NCBI RefSeq assembly: GCF_016901135.1
Contig: NZ_JAFEVL010000010.1
Span: 434,001-498,000 of the forward strand
DNA length: 64,000 nucleotides
Source of the DNA: Martinezella lusitana
GTDB taxonomy: Bacteria; Pseudomonadota; Alphaproteobacteria; Rhizobiales; Rhizobiaceae
Direction of reading: 5' to 3'
Shown here in pieces: positions 44,076-52,611 of the stretch; position 1 is the first letter of the stretch; every line of letters starts with the position of its first letter. A program made the position numbers and the translations under genes. The notes beneath the pieces are model-generated. The model had not been told where the DNA came from. It did no database searches and saw only the letters and a program-made list of their open reading frames with translations.

Positions 44076-45284
44076 ATGCGAAAGAGTCTTATTGCATCCC
44101 TGGCACTTCTGCTTGCAACCAGCACCGCGGCTTTCGCTGCCGGCGCGTCCGATGGTGTCGTCAAGATCGGCATCCTGAATGACCAGTCGGGCGTCTATGC
44201 CGATTTCGGCGGCAAGTCGTCGGTGGAGGCTGCAAAGATGGCCGTCGAGGATTTTGGCGGCAAGGTGCTCGGCGCGCCGATCGAGATCGTCGATGCCGAT
44301 CACCAGAACAAGCCCGATATCGCTTCGAACATCGCGCGCCAATGGTACGACCAGGACAAGGTCGACGCGATCATGGAGCTGACGACCTCGTCGGTGGCGC
44401 TTGCCGTACAGGCCGTCGCCAAGGAGAAGAAGAAGATCGATATCGTCACGGGTGCTGCGACGACGGATCTGACAGGCAAGCAATGCTCGCCCTATGGCTT
44501 CCACTGGGCCTATGACACGCATGCTCTGGCCGTCGGCACCGGCGGCGCGCTGGTCAAGCAGGGCGGCGATACCTGGTTCTTTCTGACGGCCGATTATGCA
44601 TTCGGCTATTCGCTGGAGCAGCAGACCAGCGATTACGTCAAGGCAAGCGGTGGCAAGATTCTCGGCTCCGTTCGCCATCCGCTGTCGACCAACGATTTCT
44701 CATCCTTCCTTTTGCAGGCGCAATCCTCGGGCGCCAAGGTCATCGGTCTTGCCAATGCCGGCCTCGATACCTCCAATGCCATCAAGCAGGCCTCGGAATT
44801 CGGCATCACCCAGGGCGGCCAGCATCTGGCGGCACTTCTCTTCACGCTCGCCGAAGTCCACGGCCTCGGCCTGCAGGCGGCTCAAGGGTTGACGCTGACC
44901 GAGGGCTATTACTGGAACCTCGACGACAAGAGCCGCGAATTCGGCAAGCGCTTCTTCGCCCGCACCGGCAAGATGCCAAACATGATCCATGCCGGCACCT
45001 ATTCCGCCGTCACGCAATATCTGAAGGCGGTGCGGAAGGCCGGCACTGACGATACCGAGGCCGTCGCCAAGGAACTGCATGAAATGCCTGTCGATGATTT
45101 CTTCGGCCGCGGCGGCACGGTCGGCGCCAACGGCCGCATGATCCACGACATGTATCTGCTCCAGGTCAAGAAGCCTGAGGAGAGTAAGCAGCCCTGGGAT
45201 TACTTCAACGTGCTGGCAACCATTCCTGGCAAGGAAGCCTATATCGATCCCGCCAAGAGTGGTTGCGATCTCGTCAAGCAATGA
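44076..45284 (+). CDS. ABC transporter substrate-binding protein (LivK-like)
   Basis: 402 residues with signal peptide 1-22 (ending STAAFAAG). The mature part has VVKIGILNDQSGVYADFGG, the ordinary opening of type I Leu/Ile/Val-binding proteins. It also has DADHQNKPDIAS and CSPYGFHWAYDTHALA. It is the periplasmic receptor of the five-gene transporter that follows. Proteins of this subgroup often bind compounds other than leucine, so the ligand is unsure. GGGAGGAG is close before ATG 44076. Confidence 0.87.
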   Translation: MRKSLIASLALLLATSTAAFAAGASDGVVKIGILNDQSGVYADFGGKSSVEAAKMAVEDFGGKVLGAPIEIVDADHQNKPDIASNIARQWYDQDKVDAIMELTTSSVALAVQAVAKEKKKIDIVTGAATTDLTGKQCSPYGFHWAYDTHALAVGTGGALVKQGGDTWFFLTADYAFGYSLEQQTSDYVKASGGKILGSVRHPLSTNDFSSFLLQAQSSGAKVIGLANAGLDTSNAIKQASEFGITQGGQHLAALLFTLAEVHGLGLQAAQGLTLTEGYYWNLDDKSREFGKRFFARTGKMPNMIHAGTYSAVTQYLKAVRKAGTDDTEAVAKELHEMPVDDFFGRGGTVGANGRMIHDMYLLQVKKPEESKQPWDYFNVLATIPGKEAYIDPAKSGCDLVKQ

Positions 45285-45299
45285 GGTTGCGGCCGGCCG

Positions 45300-46082
45300 A
45301 TGGCGATGTCAGCAATAGATCAGCATGAAGAGCCTCGGGTGGTCTTGTCCGCCCGGGGACTCCGTCGCGATTTCGGTGGCTTTACCGCCGTCAAGAATGT
45401 CGATCTCGATGTGCATCATGCCCGCGTCCATGCGCTGATCGGCCCGAACGGCGCCGGCAAGACGACGGTGTTCAACCTGCTCACCAAGTTCCTGCAGCCG
45501 ACGCACGGCACGATCACGCTGCTCGGCACCGATATTACCCGGACGAGACCCGACAAGGTGGCGCGCATGGGCCTCGTGCGCTCCTTCCAGATTTCGGCTG
45601 TTTTCCCGCATCTGACCGTGCTCGACAATGTTCGCGTCGCCCTGCAGCGGTCGAGCAATCTCGCCCATCAATTCTGGCGGCCGATCTCGGCGCTCGACAG
45701 CCTCAACGCCCGCGCCGAGCAGCTTCTCGCTTCCGTCGGACTTTCGAAGGAGCGGGATGCCGTTGCCGCCGATCTTTCCTATGGCCGCAAGCGCGTGCTG
45801 GAGATTGCGACGACCCTGGCGCTCGACCCGAAAGTGCTGCTGCTCGACGAGCCGATGGCCGGCATGGGGCTGGAGGATGTCAACACCGTCTCCGCCATCA
45901 TCCGCGAGGTGGCGCGCGACAGGGCCGTGCTGATGGTGGAGCATAATCTCTCCGTCGTCGCCGATATCTGCCATCATGTCACCGTGCTGCAGCGTGGCGA
46001 GATCCTGGCCCAGGGCGATTACGCCACGGTCAGCCGCGACCCGCGCGTCCGGGAAGCCTATATGGGCACGGAGGAGGTTTGA
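45300..46082 (+). CDS. Branched-chain-type ABC transporter ATPase (LivG-like)
   Basis: 260-residue ABC ATPase. Walker A is GPNGAGKTTVF, the signature LSYGRKRVLEIA replaces LSGGQ, and Walker B is LLLDEPMAGM followed by VEHNL. The longer first domain and the GLVRSFQISAVF segment are typical of LivG. It is 15 bases after the binding-protein gene and two bases before LivF. Confidence 0.92.
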   Translation: MAMSAIDQHEEPRVVLSARGLRRDFGGFTAVKNVDLDVHHARVHALIGPNGAGKTTVFNLLTKFLQPTHGTITLLGTDITRTRPDKVARMGLVRSFQISAVFPHLTVLDNVRVALQRSSNLAHQFWRPISALDSLNARAEQLLASVGLSKERDAVAADLSYGRKRVLEIATTLALDPKVLLLDEPMAGMGLEDVNTVSAIIREVARDRAVLMVEHNLSVVADICHHVTVLQRGEILAQGDYATVSRDPRVREAYMGTEEV

Positions 46083-46084
46083 GC

Positions 46085-46786
46085 ATGGCGGCGTTGCTCG
46101 AAGTCCAGGGCCTGAATGCCTGGTATGGCGAAAGCCACATCCTGCATGGCGTCGACATGCGGGTCGGCGAGGGCGAAACCATTACCATCCTCGGCCGCAA
46201 CGGCGTCGGCAAGACGACGACCTTGCGCACCATCGTCGGCATCGTGCGTGCACGTAAGGGCAGGATCGCTTTCGCCGGGGCAGACATGATGCAGGTGCCT
46301 TTGCACAAGACCGCCCACAAGGGCATTGGTTTCGTGCCGGAGGAACGCGGCATCTTCTCGACGCTCAGCGTCTACGAGAACCTGTTGCTGCCGCCGGTCG
46401 TGGCATCAGGCGGCATGACGGTCGACGAGATTTTCGAGCTGTTTCCCAATCTGCACGAGCGCCGTAACAGCGCCGGCACCAAGCTTTCCGGCGGCGAGCA
46501 GCAGATGCTCGCCATGGCGCGCATCCTGCGCACCGGCGTGCGTATGCTGCTGCTGGACGAGCCGACGGAAGGCCTTGCGCCCGTGATCGTTCAGCGCATC
46601 GGCGAGGTCCTGCAGAAGCTCAAGGCGCGGGGGATGACCATATTGCTGGTCGAGCAGAACTTCCGCTTCGCCAGCCGCATCGCCGATCGCTTCTATCTGA
46701 TGGATCACGGCCAGATGGTCTCGGAGTTTCCGGTCGGCGAACTACCTGAGCGCATGGACATGCTGCACAAAGCGCTGGGGGTCTGA
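46085..46786 (+). CDS. Branched-chain-type ABC transporter ATPase (LivF-like)
   Basis: 233-residue ABC ATPase: Walker A GRNGVGKTTTLR, signature LSGGEQQMLAMAR, Walker B LLLDEPTEGLAP and switch VEQNF. LivF features include KGIGFVPEERGIFSTLSV. GAGGAGG lies seven bases before ATG 46085. It pairs with LivG to drive transport. Confidence 0.93.
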   Translation: MAALLEVQGLNAWYGESHILHGVDMRVGEGETITILGRNGVGKTTTLRTIVGIVRARKGRIAFAGADMMQVPLHKTAHKGIGFVPEERGIFSTLSVYENLLLPPVVASGGMTVDEIFELFPNLHERRNSAGTKLSGGEQQMLAMARILRTGVRMLLLDEPTEGLAPVIVQRIGEVLQKLKARGMTILLVEQNFRFASRIADRFYLMDHGQMVSEFPVGELPERMDMLHKALGV

Positions 46787-46789
46787 ACC

Positions 46790-47677
46790 ATGACGATGAT
46801 ATTCGGCATCCCGCTCCAGGCCCTTCTCGGACAATTGCTGATCGGCCTCATCAACGGCTCCTTCTATGCGCTGCTGAGCCTGGGGCTCGCGATCATCTTC
46901 GGCATGCTGCGGGTGATCAATTTTGCCCACGGCGCGCTCTATATGCTCGGCGCCTTCACCGCCTACCTGCTGCTTGCCTATGCCGGCATCGGCTACTGGC
47001 CGGCCCTGATCGTGGCGCCGCTGATCGTCGGGCTGTTCGGGGCGCTGGTCGAGCGGCTATGCCTGCGCCAGCTTTACAAGATCGATCCGCTCTACGGCCT
47101 GCTCTTCACCTTCGGCATGGCGCTGACCATCGAGGGCACATTTCGCTATCTCTATGGCTCCTCCGGCCAGCCCTATGCCGTGCCGGCCGAGCTGGCGGGG
47201 GCCAGGAATATCGGTTTCATGTTCCTGCCCGTCTACCGTGGCTGGGTGATCATCGCCTCGCTCATCGTCTGCATCGGCACTTGGCTGCTGATCGAGAAGA
47301 CCAAGCTCGGCGCCTATCTGCGCGCGGCGACGGAAAATTCCGTGCTCGTCCAGGTTTTCGGCGTCAATGTGCCCGTGCTCCTGACGCTGACCTATGGTTT
47401 CGGCGTGGCGCTGGCCGCCTTTGCCGGCGTGCTGGCCGCGCCGATCTATCAGGTCTCGCCGTTGATGGGATCGAACATGATCATCATCGTCTTCGCCGTG
47501 GTCGTCGTCGGCGGCATGGGGTCGATCATGGGCGCGATCGTCACTGGCTACATGCTCGGGATCGCCGAAGGCCTGACCAAGGTCTTCTATCCGGAAGCGT
47601 CGAATATCGTCATCTTCGTGATCATGGCGATCGTGCTGCTCATCAGGCCCGCGGGCCTCTTCGGTCGGGATGCGTGA
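46790..47677 (+). CDS. Branched-chain-type ABC transporter permease (LivH-like)
   Basis: 295-residue membrane protein with about eight helices. LLIGLINGSFYALLSLGLAIIFGMLRVINFAHGA is the LivH hallmark; the cytoplasmic coupling loop is near TKLGAYLRAATENSVLVQVFG. It starts three bases after the LivF stop. Confidence 0.93.
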   Translation: MTMIFGIPLQALLGQLLIGLINGSFYALLSLGLAIIFGMLRVINFAHGALYMLGAFTAYLLLAYAGIGYWPALIVAPLIVGLFGALVERLCLRQLYKIDPLYGLLFTFGMALTIEGTFRYLYGSSGQPYAVPAELAGARNIGFMFLPVYRGWVIIASLIVCIGTWLLIEKTKLGAYLRAATENSVLVQVFGVNVPVLLTLTYGFGVALAAFAGVLAAPIYQVSPLMGSNMIIIVFAVVVVGGMGSIMGAIVTGYMLGIAEGLTKVFYPEASNIVIFVIMAIVLLIRPAGLFGRDA

Positions 47678-48662
47678 GATGGTTGATCTAGCCACATTGA
47701 GGTCCGGGCCACAGAAGAAGCTTTCTGCGCAGAAACTGCTGCTGGTTCTCGGTCTTGTCGGGCTGATCTGGGCGCCGTTTTTCATCTATCCGATCTTCGT
47801 CATGAAGGTGCTCTGCTTCGCGCTTTTCGCCTGCGCCTTCAATCTGCTGCTCGGCTATGCCGGCCTGCTCTCCTTCGGCCATGCCACTTTCTTCGGCGGT
47901 GCTGCCTATTTCACCGCCTATGCGGTGAAGGAATGGGGCGTGCCGCCGGAACTCGGCATCCTGATCGGCGTCGCCGGCGCGGCGCTTCTCGGCCTGGTCA
48001 TGGGCTTCGTCGCGATCCGCCGGCAGGGCATCTATTTCGCCATGATCACGTTGGCGCTGTCCTACATGTTCTATTTCTTCTGCCTGCAGGCCGAGTTTAC
48101 CCATGGGGAGGACGGCATTCAGTCCGTGCCGCGCGGCTATCTCTTCGGCGTCCTCGATCTCAATAATTCCTTCAACATGTATTATTTCGTCCTCGCCATA
48201 TTCTTGATCGGCGTTCTGATCATCTGGCGCTTCATAAATTCGCCCTTCGGCATGATCCTGAAGTCGATCCGCGAAAACGAGCAGCGAGCGATTTCGCTTG
48301 GCTATTCCGTCGCGCATTACAAGCTTGGCGCCTTCGTCATGTCGGCGGCGCTGGCGGGGCTCGCGGGGGCCGTCAAGGCGCTGGTCTTCCAGTTCGCGAC
48401 GCTCACCGATGTCGCATGGCAGATGTCGGGCGAAGTGATCCTGATGACCTTGCTCGGTGGCATCGGCACGCTGATCGGCCCGCTCTTCGGCGCGGGATTC
48501 GTCGCGACGCTGGAAAACTACCTCGCGACGTCGGAATTCCCCGTCACCATCATCACCGGCATCGTCTTCATGGTCTGTGTCCTGCTCTTCCGCCGCGGCG
48601 TCATCGGCGAATTCTACGCATCGCGGTTGGGACGGAAACTGGGGTTTGAATATCGGCGTTGA
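47670..48662 (+). CDS. Branched-chain-type ABC transporter permease (LivM-like)
   Basis: 330-residue membrane protein, about nine helices. FNLLLGYAGLLSFGHATFFGGAAY and SIRENEQRAISLGYSV are typical of LivM. It overlaps the LivH end by eight bases (ATG 47670; ATG 47679 is an alternative just after the LivH stop). It completes the transporter. Confidence 0.92.
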   Translation: MREMVDLATLRSGPQKKLSAQKLLLVLGLVGLIWAPFFIYPIFVMKVLCFALFACAFNLLLGYAGLLSFGHATFFGGAAYFTAYAVKEWGVPPELGILIGVAGAALLGLVMGFVAIRRQGIYFAMITLALSYMFYFFCLQAEFTHGEDGIQSVPRGYLFGVLDLNNSFNMYYFVLAIFLIGVLIIWRFINSPFGMILKSIRENEQRAISLGYSVAHYKLGAFVMSAALAGLAGAVKALVFQFATLTDVAWQMSGEVILMTLLGGIGTLIGPLFGAGFVATLENYLATSEFPVTIITGIVFMVCVLLFRRGVIGEFYASRLGRKLGFEYRR

Positions 48663-48674
48663 TTATTTGCCTTT

Positions 48675-48825
48675 CCTTCTCCCCGTCCTGAGCTTGTCGA
48701 AGGGCGGGCAGAAGGTGCCCGAAGGGCGGATGAGGGGCTATTTCGAGATTGATCCGCAAGCTGGGATTTGCCGAACCTTCATGCCCCTCACCCTCTCCCT
48801 CTCCCGCATGCGGGGAGAGGGGATG
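48675..48825. repeat. Intergenic repeat block with GAGCTTGTCGAAGG motif and hairpins
   Basis: It contains CCTTCTCCCC, GTCCTGAGCTTGTCGAAGG and GGATGAGGGG at 48675-48737, and a hairpin CCCTCTCCC/GGGGAGAGGG at 48797-48821 that ends shortly before the next start codon. Related to 33345-33520. Confidence 0.65.
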
Positions 48826-48839
48826 ACTGAGTTTTGAAC

Positions 48840-50435
48840 ATGGATCGCTTCGACTACATCATCATCGGCGCCGGCAGTGCCGGCTGCCTGCTTGCCAACC
48901 GGCTCTCGGCCGACCGGAACAACCGGGTGCTGCTGCTGGAGGCTGGCGGTAATGACAACTACCACTGGATCCATATCCCGGTCGGCTATCTCTATTGCAT
49001 CAATAATCCCCGCACCGATTGGTGCTTTACCACGACGCCCGAGGCGGGGCTGAACGGTCGCTCGCTGAATTATCCGCGCGGCAAGGTGCTTGGCGGCTGC
49101 TCCTCCATCAACGGCATGATCTACATGCGCGGCCAGGCGCGAGACTATGATCTCTGGCGGCAGCTCGGCTGCACCGGCTGGGGCTGGGAAGACGTGCTGC
49201 CCTATTTCACCAGGTCCGAGGATCATTACCGGGGTAAGGACGAGATGCATGGCGCCGGCGGCGAATGGCGGGTCGAAAAAGCGCGCGTGCGCTGGGCCGT
49301 GCTCGACGCCTTCCAGGCGGCAGCCCGCGAGGCAGGCATCCCCGAAACGGCCGATTTCAACCGCGGCAACAATGAGGGTTCCGGCTATTTCGATGTCAAC
49401 CAGCGTTCCGGTATCCGCTGGAATACGGCGAAGGCCTTCCTGCGGCCGGCAATGAAGCGAGGCAATCTGACAGTCTACACAAAGGCCCAGGCGCGGCGCC
49501 TCATCATCGAGGGCCATGCCGTCACTGGCGTCGAGTTTCAGCACGATGGCGTGGCGAAGCGCGCCTACGCAAGCAAGGAGACGGTGCTGTCGGCCGGCTC
49601 CATCGGCTCGCCGCAGATCCTCGAACTGTCGGGCATCGGGCAGGGCGATGTGTTGAGCAAGGCCGGCATCGAGGTCGTCCGCGAGGTCAAGTCCGTCGGT
49701 GAAAATCTGCAGGATCATCTGCAGCTTCGCATGGCTTACAAGGTAACCGGCGTTCCCACCTTGAACGAAAAGGCGACATCATTGTTCGGCAAGGCGTCGA
49801 TCGGGCTCGAATATCTCATCCGCCGCTCCGGGCCGATGGCGATGGCGCCGAGCCAGCTCGGTATCTTCACCCGCTCCGGGCCGGACAAGGAAATGCCGGA
49901 TCTGCAATATCACGTGCAGCCGGTCTCGCTCGACAAGTTCGGCGATCCCGTCCATCCCTTTCCGGCGATCACCGCCAGCGTCTGCAACCTAAGGCCGGAG
50001 AGCCGTGGCTCGGTGCATGTCCGCAGCCCCGACTTTGCCATGCAGCCGGCGATCAGCCCGAATTATCTCTCCGCATCGCGCGACCGGGAGATCGCTGTGC
50101 GCTCCATCCGACTGACGCGGCGGATTGTGGCGCAGCCGTCCTTCGCGAGATTCAGTCCGGAGGAGTTCAAGCCTGGCCCGTCCTACGAGACGGATGTCGA
50201 TCTGGAGCGTGCCGCCGGCGACATCGGCACGACGATTTTCCATCCCGTCGGCACATGCCGCATGGGTAGCGATCCGCAAAGCGTTGTTGATCCCCGCCTG
50301 CGGCTGCGCGCCCTTGCAGGGCTGCGCATCGCCGATGCTTCGGTGATGCCGTCGATCACATCGGGCAACACCAACTCGCCGACCATCATGATCGCCGAAA
50401 AGGCGGCTGAGATGATCCTTGCCGACAACCGCTGA
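48840..50435 (+). CDS. GMC family FAD oxidoreductase (choline-dehydrogenase-like)
   Basis: 531 residues. The FAD loop YIIIGAGSAGCLLANRLS is at about 6-23. GMC signature 1 is RGKVLGGCSSINGMIYMRG and signature 2 is GSIGSPQILELSGIG. The active-site His is in FHPVGTCRMG and its partner Asn in SGNTNSPTIM. It oxidises an alcohol using FAD; the substrate is unknown. There is no good ribosome site at ATG 48840, and a strong hairpin of the repeat lies 18 bases upstream. It follows the transporter and precedes two valine-pathway genes, so it may oxidise the imported compound. Confidence 0.9.
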   Translation: MDRFDYIIIGAGSAGCLLANRLSADRNNRVLLLEAGGNDNYHWIHIPVGYLYCINNPRTDWCFTTTPEAGLNGRSLNYPRGKVLGGCSSINGMIYMRGQARDYDLWRQLGCTGWGWEDVLPYFTRSEDHYRGKDEMHGAGGEWRVEKARVRWAVLDAFQAAAREAGIPETADFNRGNNEGSGYFDVNQRSGIRWNTAKAFLRPAMKRGNLTVYTKAQARRLIIEGHAVTGVEFQHDGVAKRAYASKETVLSAGSIGSPQILELSGIGQGDVLSKAGIEVVREVKSVGENLQDHLQLRMAYKVTGVPTLNEKATSLFGKASIGLEYLIRRSGPMAMAPSQLGIFTRSGPDKEMPDLQYHVQPVSLDKFGDPVHPFPAITASVCNLRPESRGSVHVRSPDFAMQPAISPNYLSASRDREIAVRSIRLTRRIVAQPSFARFSPEEFKPGPSYETDVDLERAAGDIGTTIFHPVGTCRMGSDPQSVVDPRLRLRALAGLRIADASVMPSITSGNTNSPTIMIAEKAAEMILADNR

Positions 50436-50450
50436 ACGCCTATTGATGAG

Positions 50451-50548
50451 AGCAAGTCCAGGAAAAGTGCGCAGCGGTTTTCCGTCCGGAGTTGCGATAA
50501 GACAAAGAACCGGAACGGTTCGGCGTTTCCATGAAACGCAAACCGTTC
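50451..50548. repeat. Dispersed palindromic repeats before the hydrolase gene
   Basis: Two adjoining modules. 50451-50495 is a copy of the 24131 repeat (GGAAAAGTGCGCAGCGGTTTT core). 50513-50548 is a long hairpin with arms GAACGGTTCGGCGTTTC and GAAACGCAAACCGTTC around CAT. Confidence 0.72.
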
Positions 50549-50573
50549 TGGCAGCAAGGACAGGGAGATTTAG

Positions 50574-51632
50574 ATGGACAGCACGGACGAAGTCATCATC
50601 GAGCGCCGCGGATCGGCTGGCATCATCCGGCTCAACCGGCCGAAGGCGCTGAACAGCCTGACGCTGCCCATGGTGCGGACGGTAACCTCGGCTCTTGAGG
50701 AATTCGCTGTCGATCCCGCTATCGCCGCCGTCATCGTCAAGGGGGAGGGCGAGCGTGGCTTCTGCGCGGGCGGCGATATCCGCCTGCTGCACCAGAGCGG
50801 CAAGGAGGGTTCGGACGGCGCAGAAACCTTCTGGCGCGAGGAGTTCCGGCTCAACCATGCCATTTCACGCTATCCCAAACCCTATGTGGTGTTCATGGAC
50901 GGCATCACCATGGGCGGCGGCGTCGGCCTCTCGGCGCATGGCAGCCATCGCATCGTCACCGAGCGCACCCGCCTCGCCATGCCGGAAACAGGCATCGGCT
51001 ATTTCCCCGATGTCGGCGCCACCTGGCTCTTGCCGTGCGCGCCGGGCGAAGCCGGCACCTGGATGGGCCTTGTCGGCCTTGCCGTTGATGCCGCCGACGC
51101 ACTGCACGCGGGGTTTGCCGATCATTGCGTTGCCTCCTCGGCGCTCCCTGCATTGATAGATGCGATCGCGGCGCTGCCCGCCTCGACGTCGGCGGCCGAT
51201 GTGCATGCCCTGATCAGGACCATGGCAACGGCTGCAGGCGAAAGCCGCCTTGCGGCAAATCGAGACGTGATCGATCGCGCCTTTGCCGGCGACACGGTCG
51301 AGGACATCCTGCAGGCGTTGGCTCGGGAACCGGGAGAATTCGCCGCTGAAACCTCCGGCCTGATCGCGAGCCGTTCGCCGACCAGCCTGAAGCTGACGCT
51401 GCGGCTTCTGCGCGCCGGCCGAACCAGCGCCAATCTCGCCGAGTGCCTCAATCGTGAACTCGGCGCCTGCCTGGGCATATTGTATAATCATGACTTCTAC
51501 GAAGGCGTCCGCGCCGCCGTCATCGACAAGGACCGCAACCCGAAATGGTCGCCGGCAAGCCTTGCCGAAGTCACGGCTGATGATATCGACCGCTTCTTCG
51601 TACCGGCGCAACCGCCGCTTTTCGCAGCCTAA
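50574..51632 (+). CDS. 3-hydroxyisobutyryl-CoA hydrolase (crotonase family)
   Basis: 352 residues. Crotonase-fold segments are GFCAGGDIRLLHQSG and MDGITMGGGVGLSAHGSHRIVTERTR. The glutamate MPETGIGYFPDVGATWLL is characteristic of HIBCH. The C-terminal half has the HIBCH-type ECLNRELGACLGIL and EGVRAAVIDKDRNPKWSP. It cleaves 3-hydroxyisobutyryl-CoA in valine degradation. It is 20 bases ahead of 3-hydroxyisobutyrate dehydrogenase, which uses its product. Confidence 0.92.
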   Translation: MDSTDEVIIERRGSAGIIRLNRPKALNSLTLPMVRTVTSALEEFAVDPAIAAVIVKGEGERGFCAGGDIRLLHQSGKEGSDGAETFWREEFRLNHAISRYPKPYVVFMDGITMGGGVGLSAHGSHRIVTERTRLAMPETGIGYFPDVGATWLLPCAPGEAGTWMGLVGLAVDAADALHAGFADHCVASSALPALIDAIAALPASTSAADVHALIRTMATAAGESRLAANRDVIDRAFAGDTVEDILQALAREPGEFAAETSGLIASRSPTSLKLTLRLLRAGRTSANLAECLNRELGACLGILYNHDFYEGVRAAVIDKDRNPKWSPASLAEVTADDIDRFFVPAQPPLFAA

Positions 51633-51652
51633 CGGATCATGGGAGGAAAATC

Positions 51653-52531
51653 ATGACACGGATCGCATTCATCGGCCTCGGCAATATGGGAGGCCCGATG
51701 GCCGCCAATCTGGTCAAGGCCGGTCACGCTGTCATCGGTTACGATCTCTCGCATGACATGCTGAAGGCCGCCGAGGCAACGGGAGTCAAGGCTGCGAACG
51801 TGCTGACCGAAGCCTTGGTGGAGGCTGAGGTGGTCGTCACCATGCTGCCAAAAGGTCAGCATGTCCTTACGGTTTGGACCGATATTCTGCGCTCCGTGCC
51901 GAAGGGAATGCTGCTGATCGACAGCTCCACCATCGATGTCGATAGTGCCCGCAAGGCTCACGTCATGGCAGGTGAGGTTGGTTGCCTCTCGCTTGACGCG
52001 CCGGTCTCGGGCGGCACGGGCGGGGCCTCGGCGGGAACGCTGACCTTCATGGCGGGCGGCTCTCCGGAAAGTTTTGCCGCCGCCAAGCCGTTGCTGGAGG
52101 TGATGGGCCGCAAGATCGTCCATTGCGGAGATGCCGGAGCAGGACAGGCCGCGAAGATCTGCAACAACATGATCCTCGGCATTTCGATGATCGGCGTCTG
52201 CGAGGCCTTCGTGCTCGGCGAAAAGCTTGGTCTCTCGCATCAGGCGCTGTTCGATGTCGCCTCGACCTCATCCGGCCAATGCTGGTCGATCAATACCTAT
52301 TGCCCGGTGCCAGGACCCGTGCCGACATCGCCTGCGAACAACGACTACAAGCCCGGCTTTTCGGCAGCGCTGATGCTGAAGGATCTGCGCCTGTCGCAGG
52401 AGGCGGCGCTATCGAGCGGCGCGTCGACGCCGCTGGGTGCGGAAGCGGCACAGCTTTTCGGGCTGTTCGAGAAACTGGGCAATGGCAGCCGCGATTTCTC
52501 CGCAATTATAGAGATGTTTCGGGAGGCGTGA
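51653..52531 (+). CDS. mmsB: 3-hydroxyisobutyrate dehydrogenase
   Basis: 292 residues, NAD-dependent beta-hydroxyacid dehydrogenase. The NAD loop is IAFIGLGNMGGPMAANLVKAGH, substrate segment DAPVSGGTGGASAGTLTFM, and catalytic lysine GQAAKICNNMILG. It oxidises 3-hydroxyisobutyrate to methylmalonate semialdehyde. GGGAGGAAAA lies before ATG 51653. It forms a two-gene valine-catabolic unit with the hydrolase; methylmalonate semialdehyde dehydrogenase is absent from the window. Confidence 0.93.
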   Translation: MTRIAFIGLGNMGGPMAANLVKAGHAVIGYDLSHDMLKAAEATGVKAANVLTEALVEAEVVVTMLPKGQHVLTVWTDILRSVPKGMLLIDSSTIDVDSARKAHVMAGEVGCLSLDAPVSGGTGGASAGTLTFMAGGSPESFAAAKPLLEVMGRKIVHCGDAGAGQAAKICNNMILGISMIGVCEAFVLGEKLGLSHQALFDVASTSSGQCWSINTYCPVPGPVPTSPANNDYKPGFSAALMLKDLRLSQEAALSSGASTPLGAEAAQLFGLFEKLGNGSRDFSAIIEMFREA

Positions 52532-52582
52532 GTATTGTTGACAATGCTCGGGCGGCCCTGTGACAGAAGGCGGCTCTGTATA

Positions 52583-52611
52583 GCCCCTCACCCTAACCCT
52601 CTCCCCGCAAC
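52583..52611. repeat. Short repeat fragment after mmsB
   Basis: GCCCCTCACCCTAACCCTCTCCCCG resembles one arm of the hairpin at 48784-48821 and adjoins the helicase stop. Confidence 0.4.
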
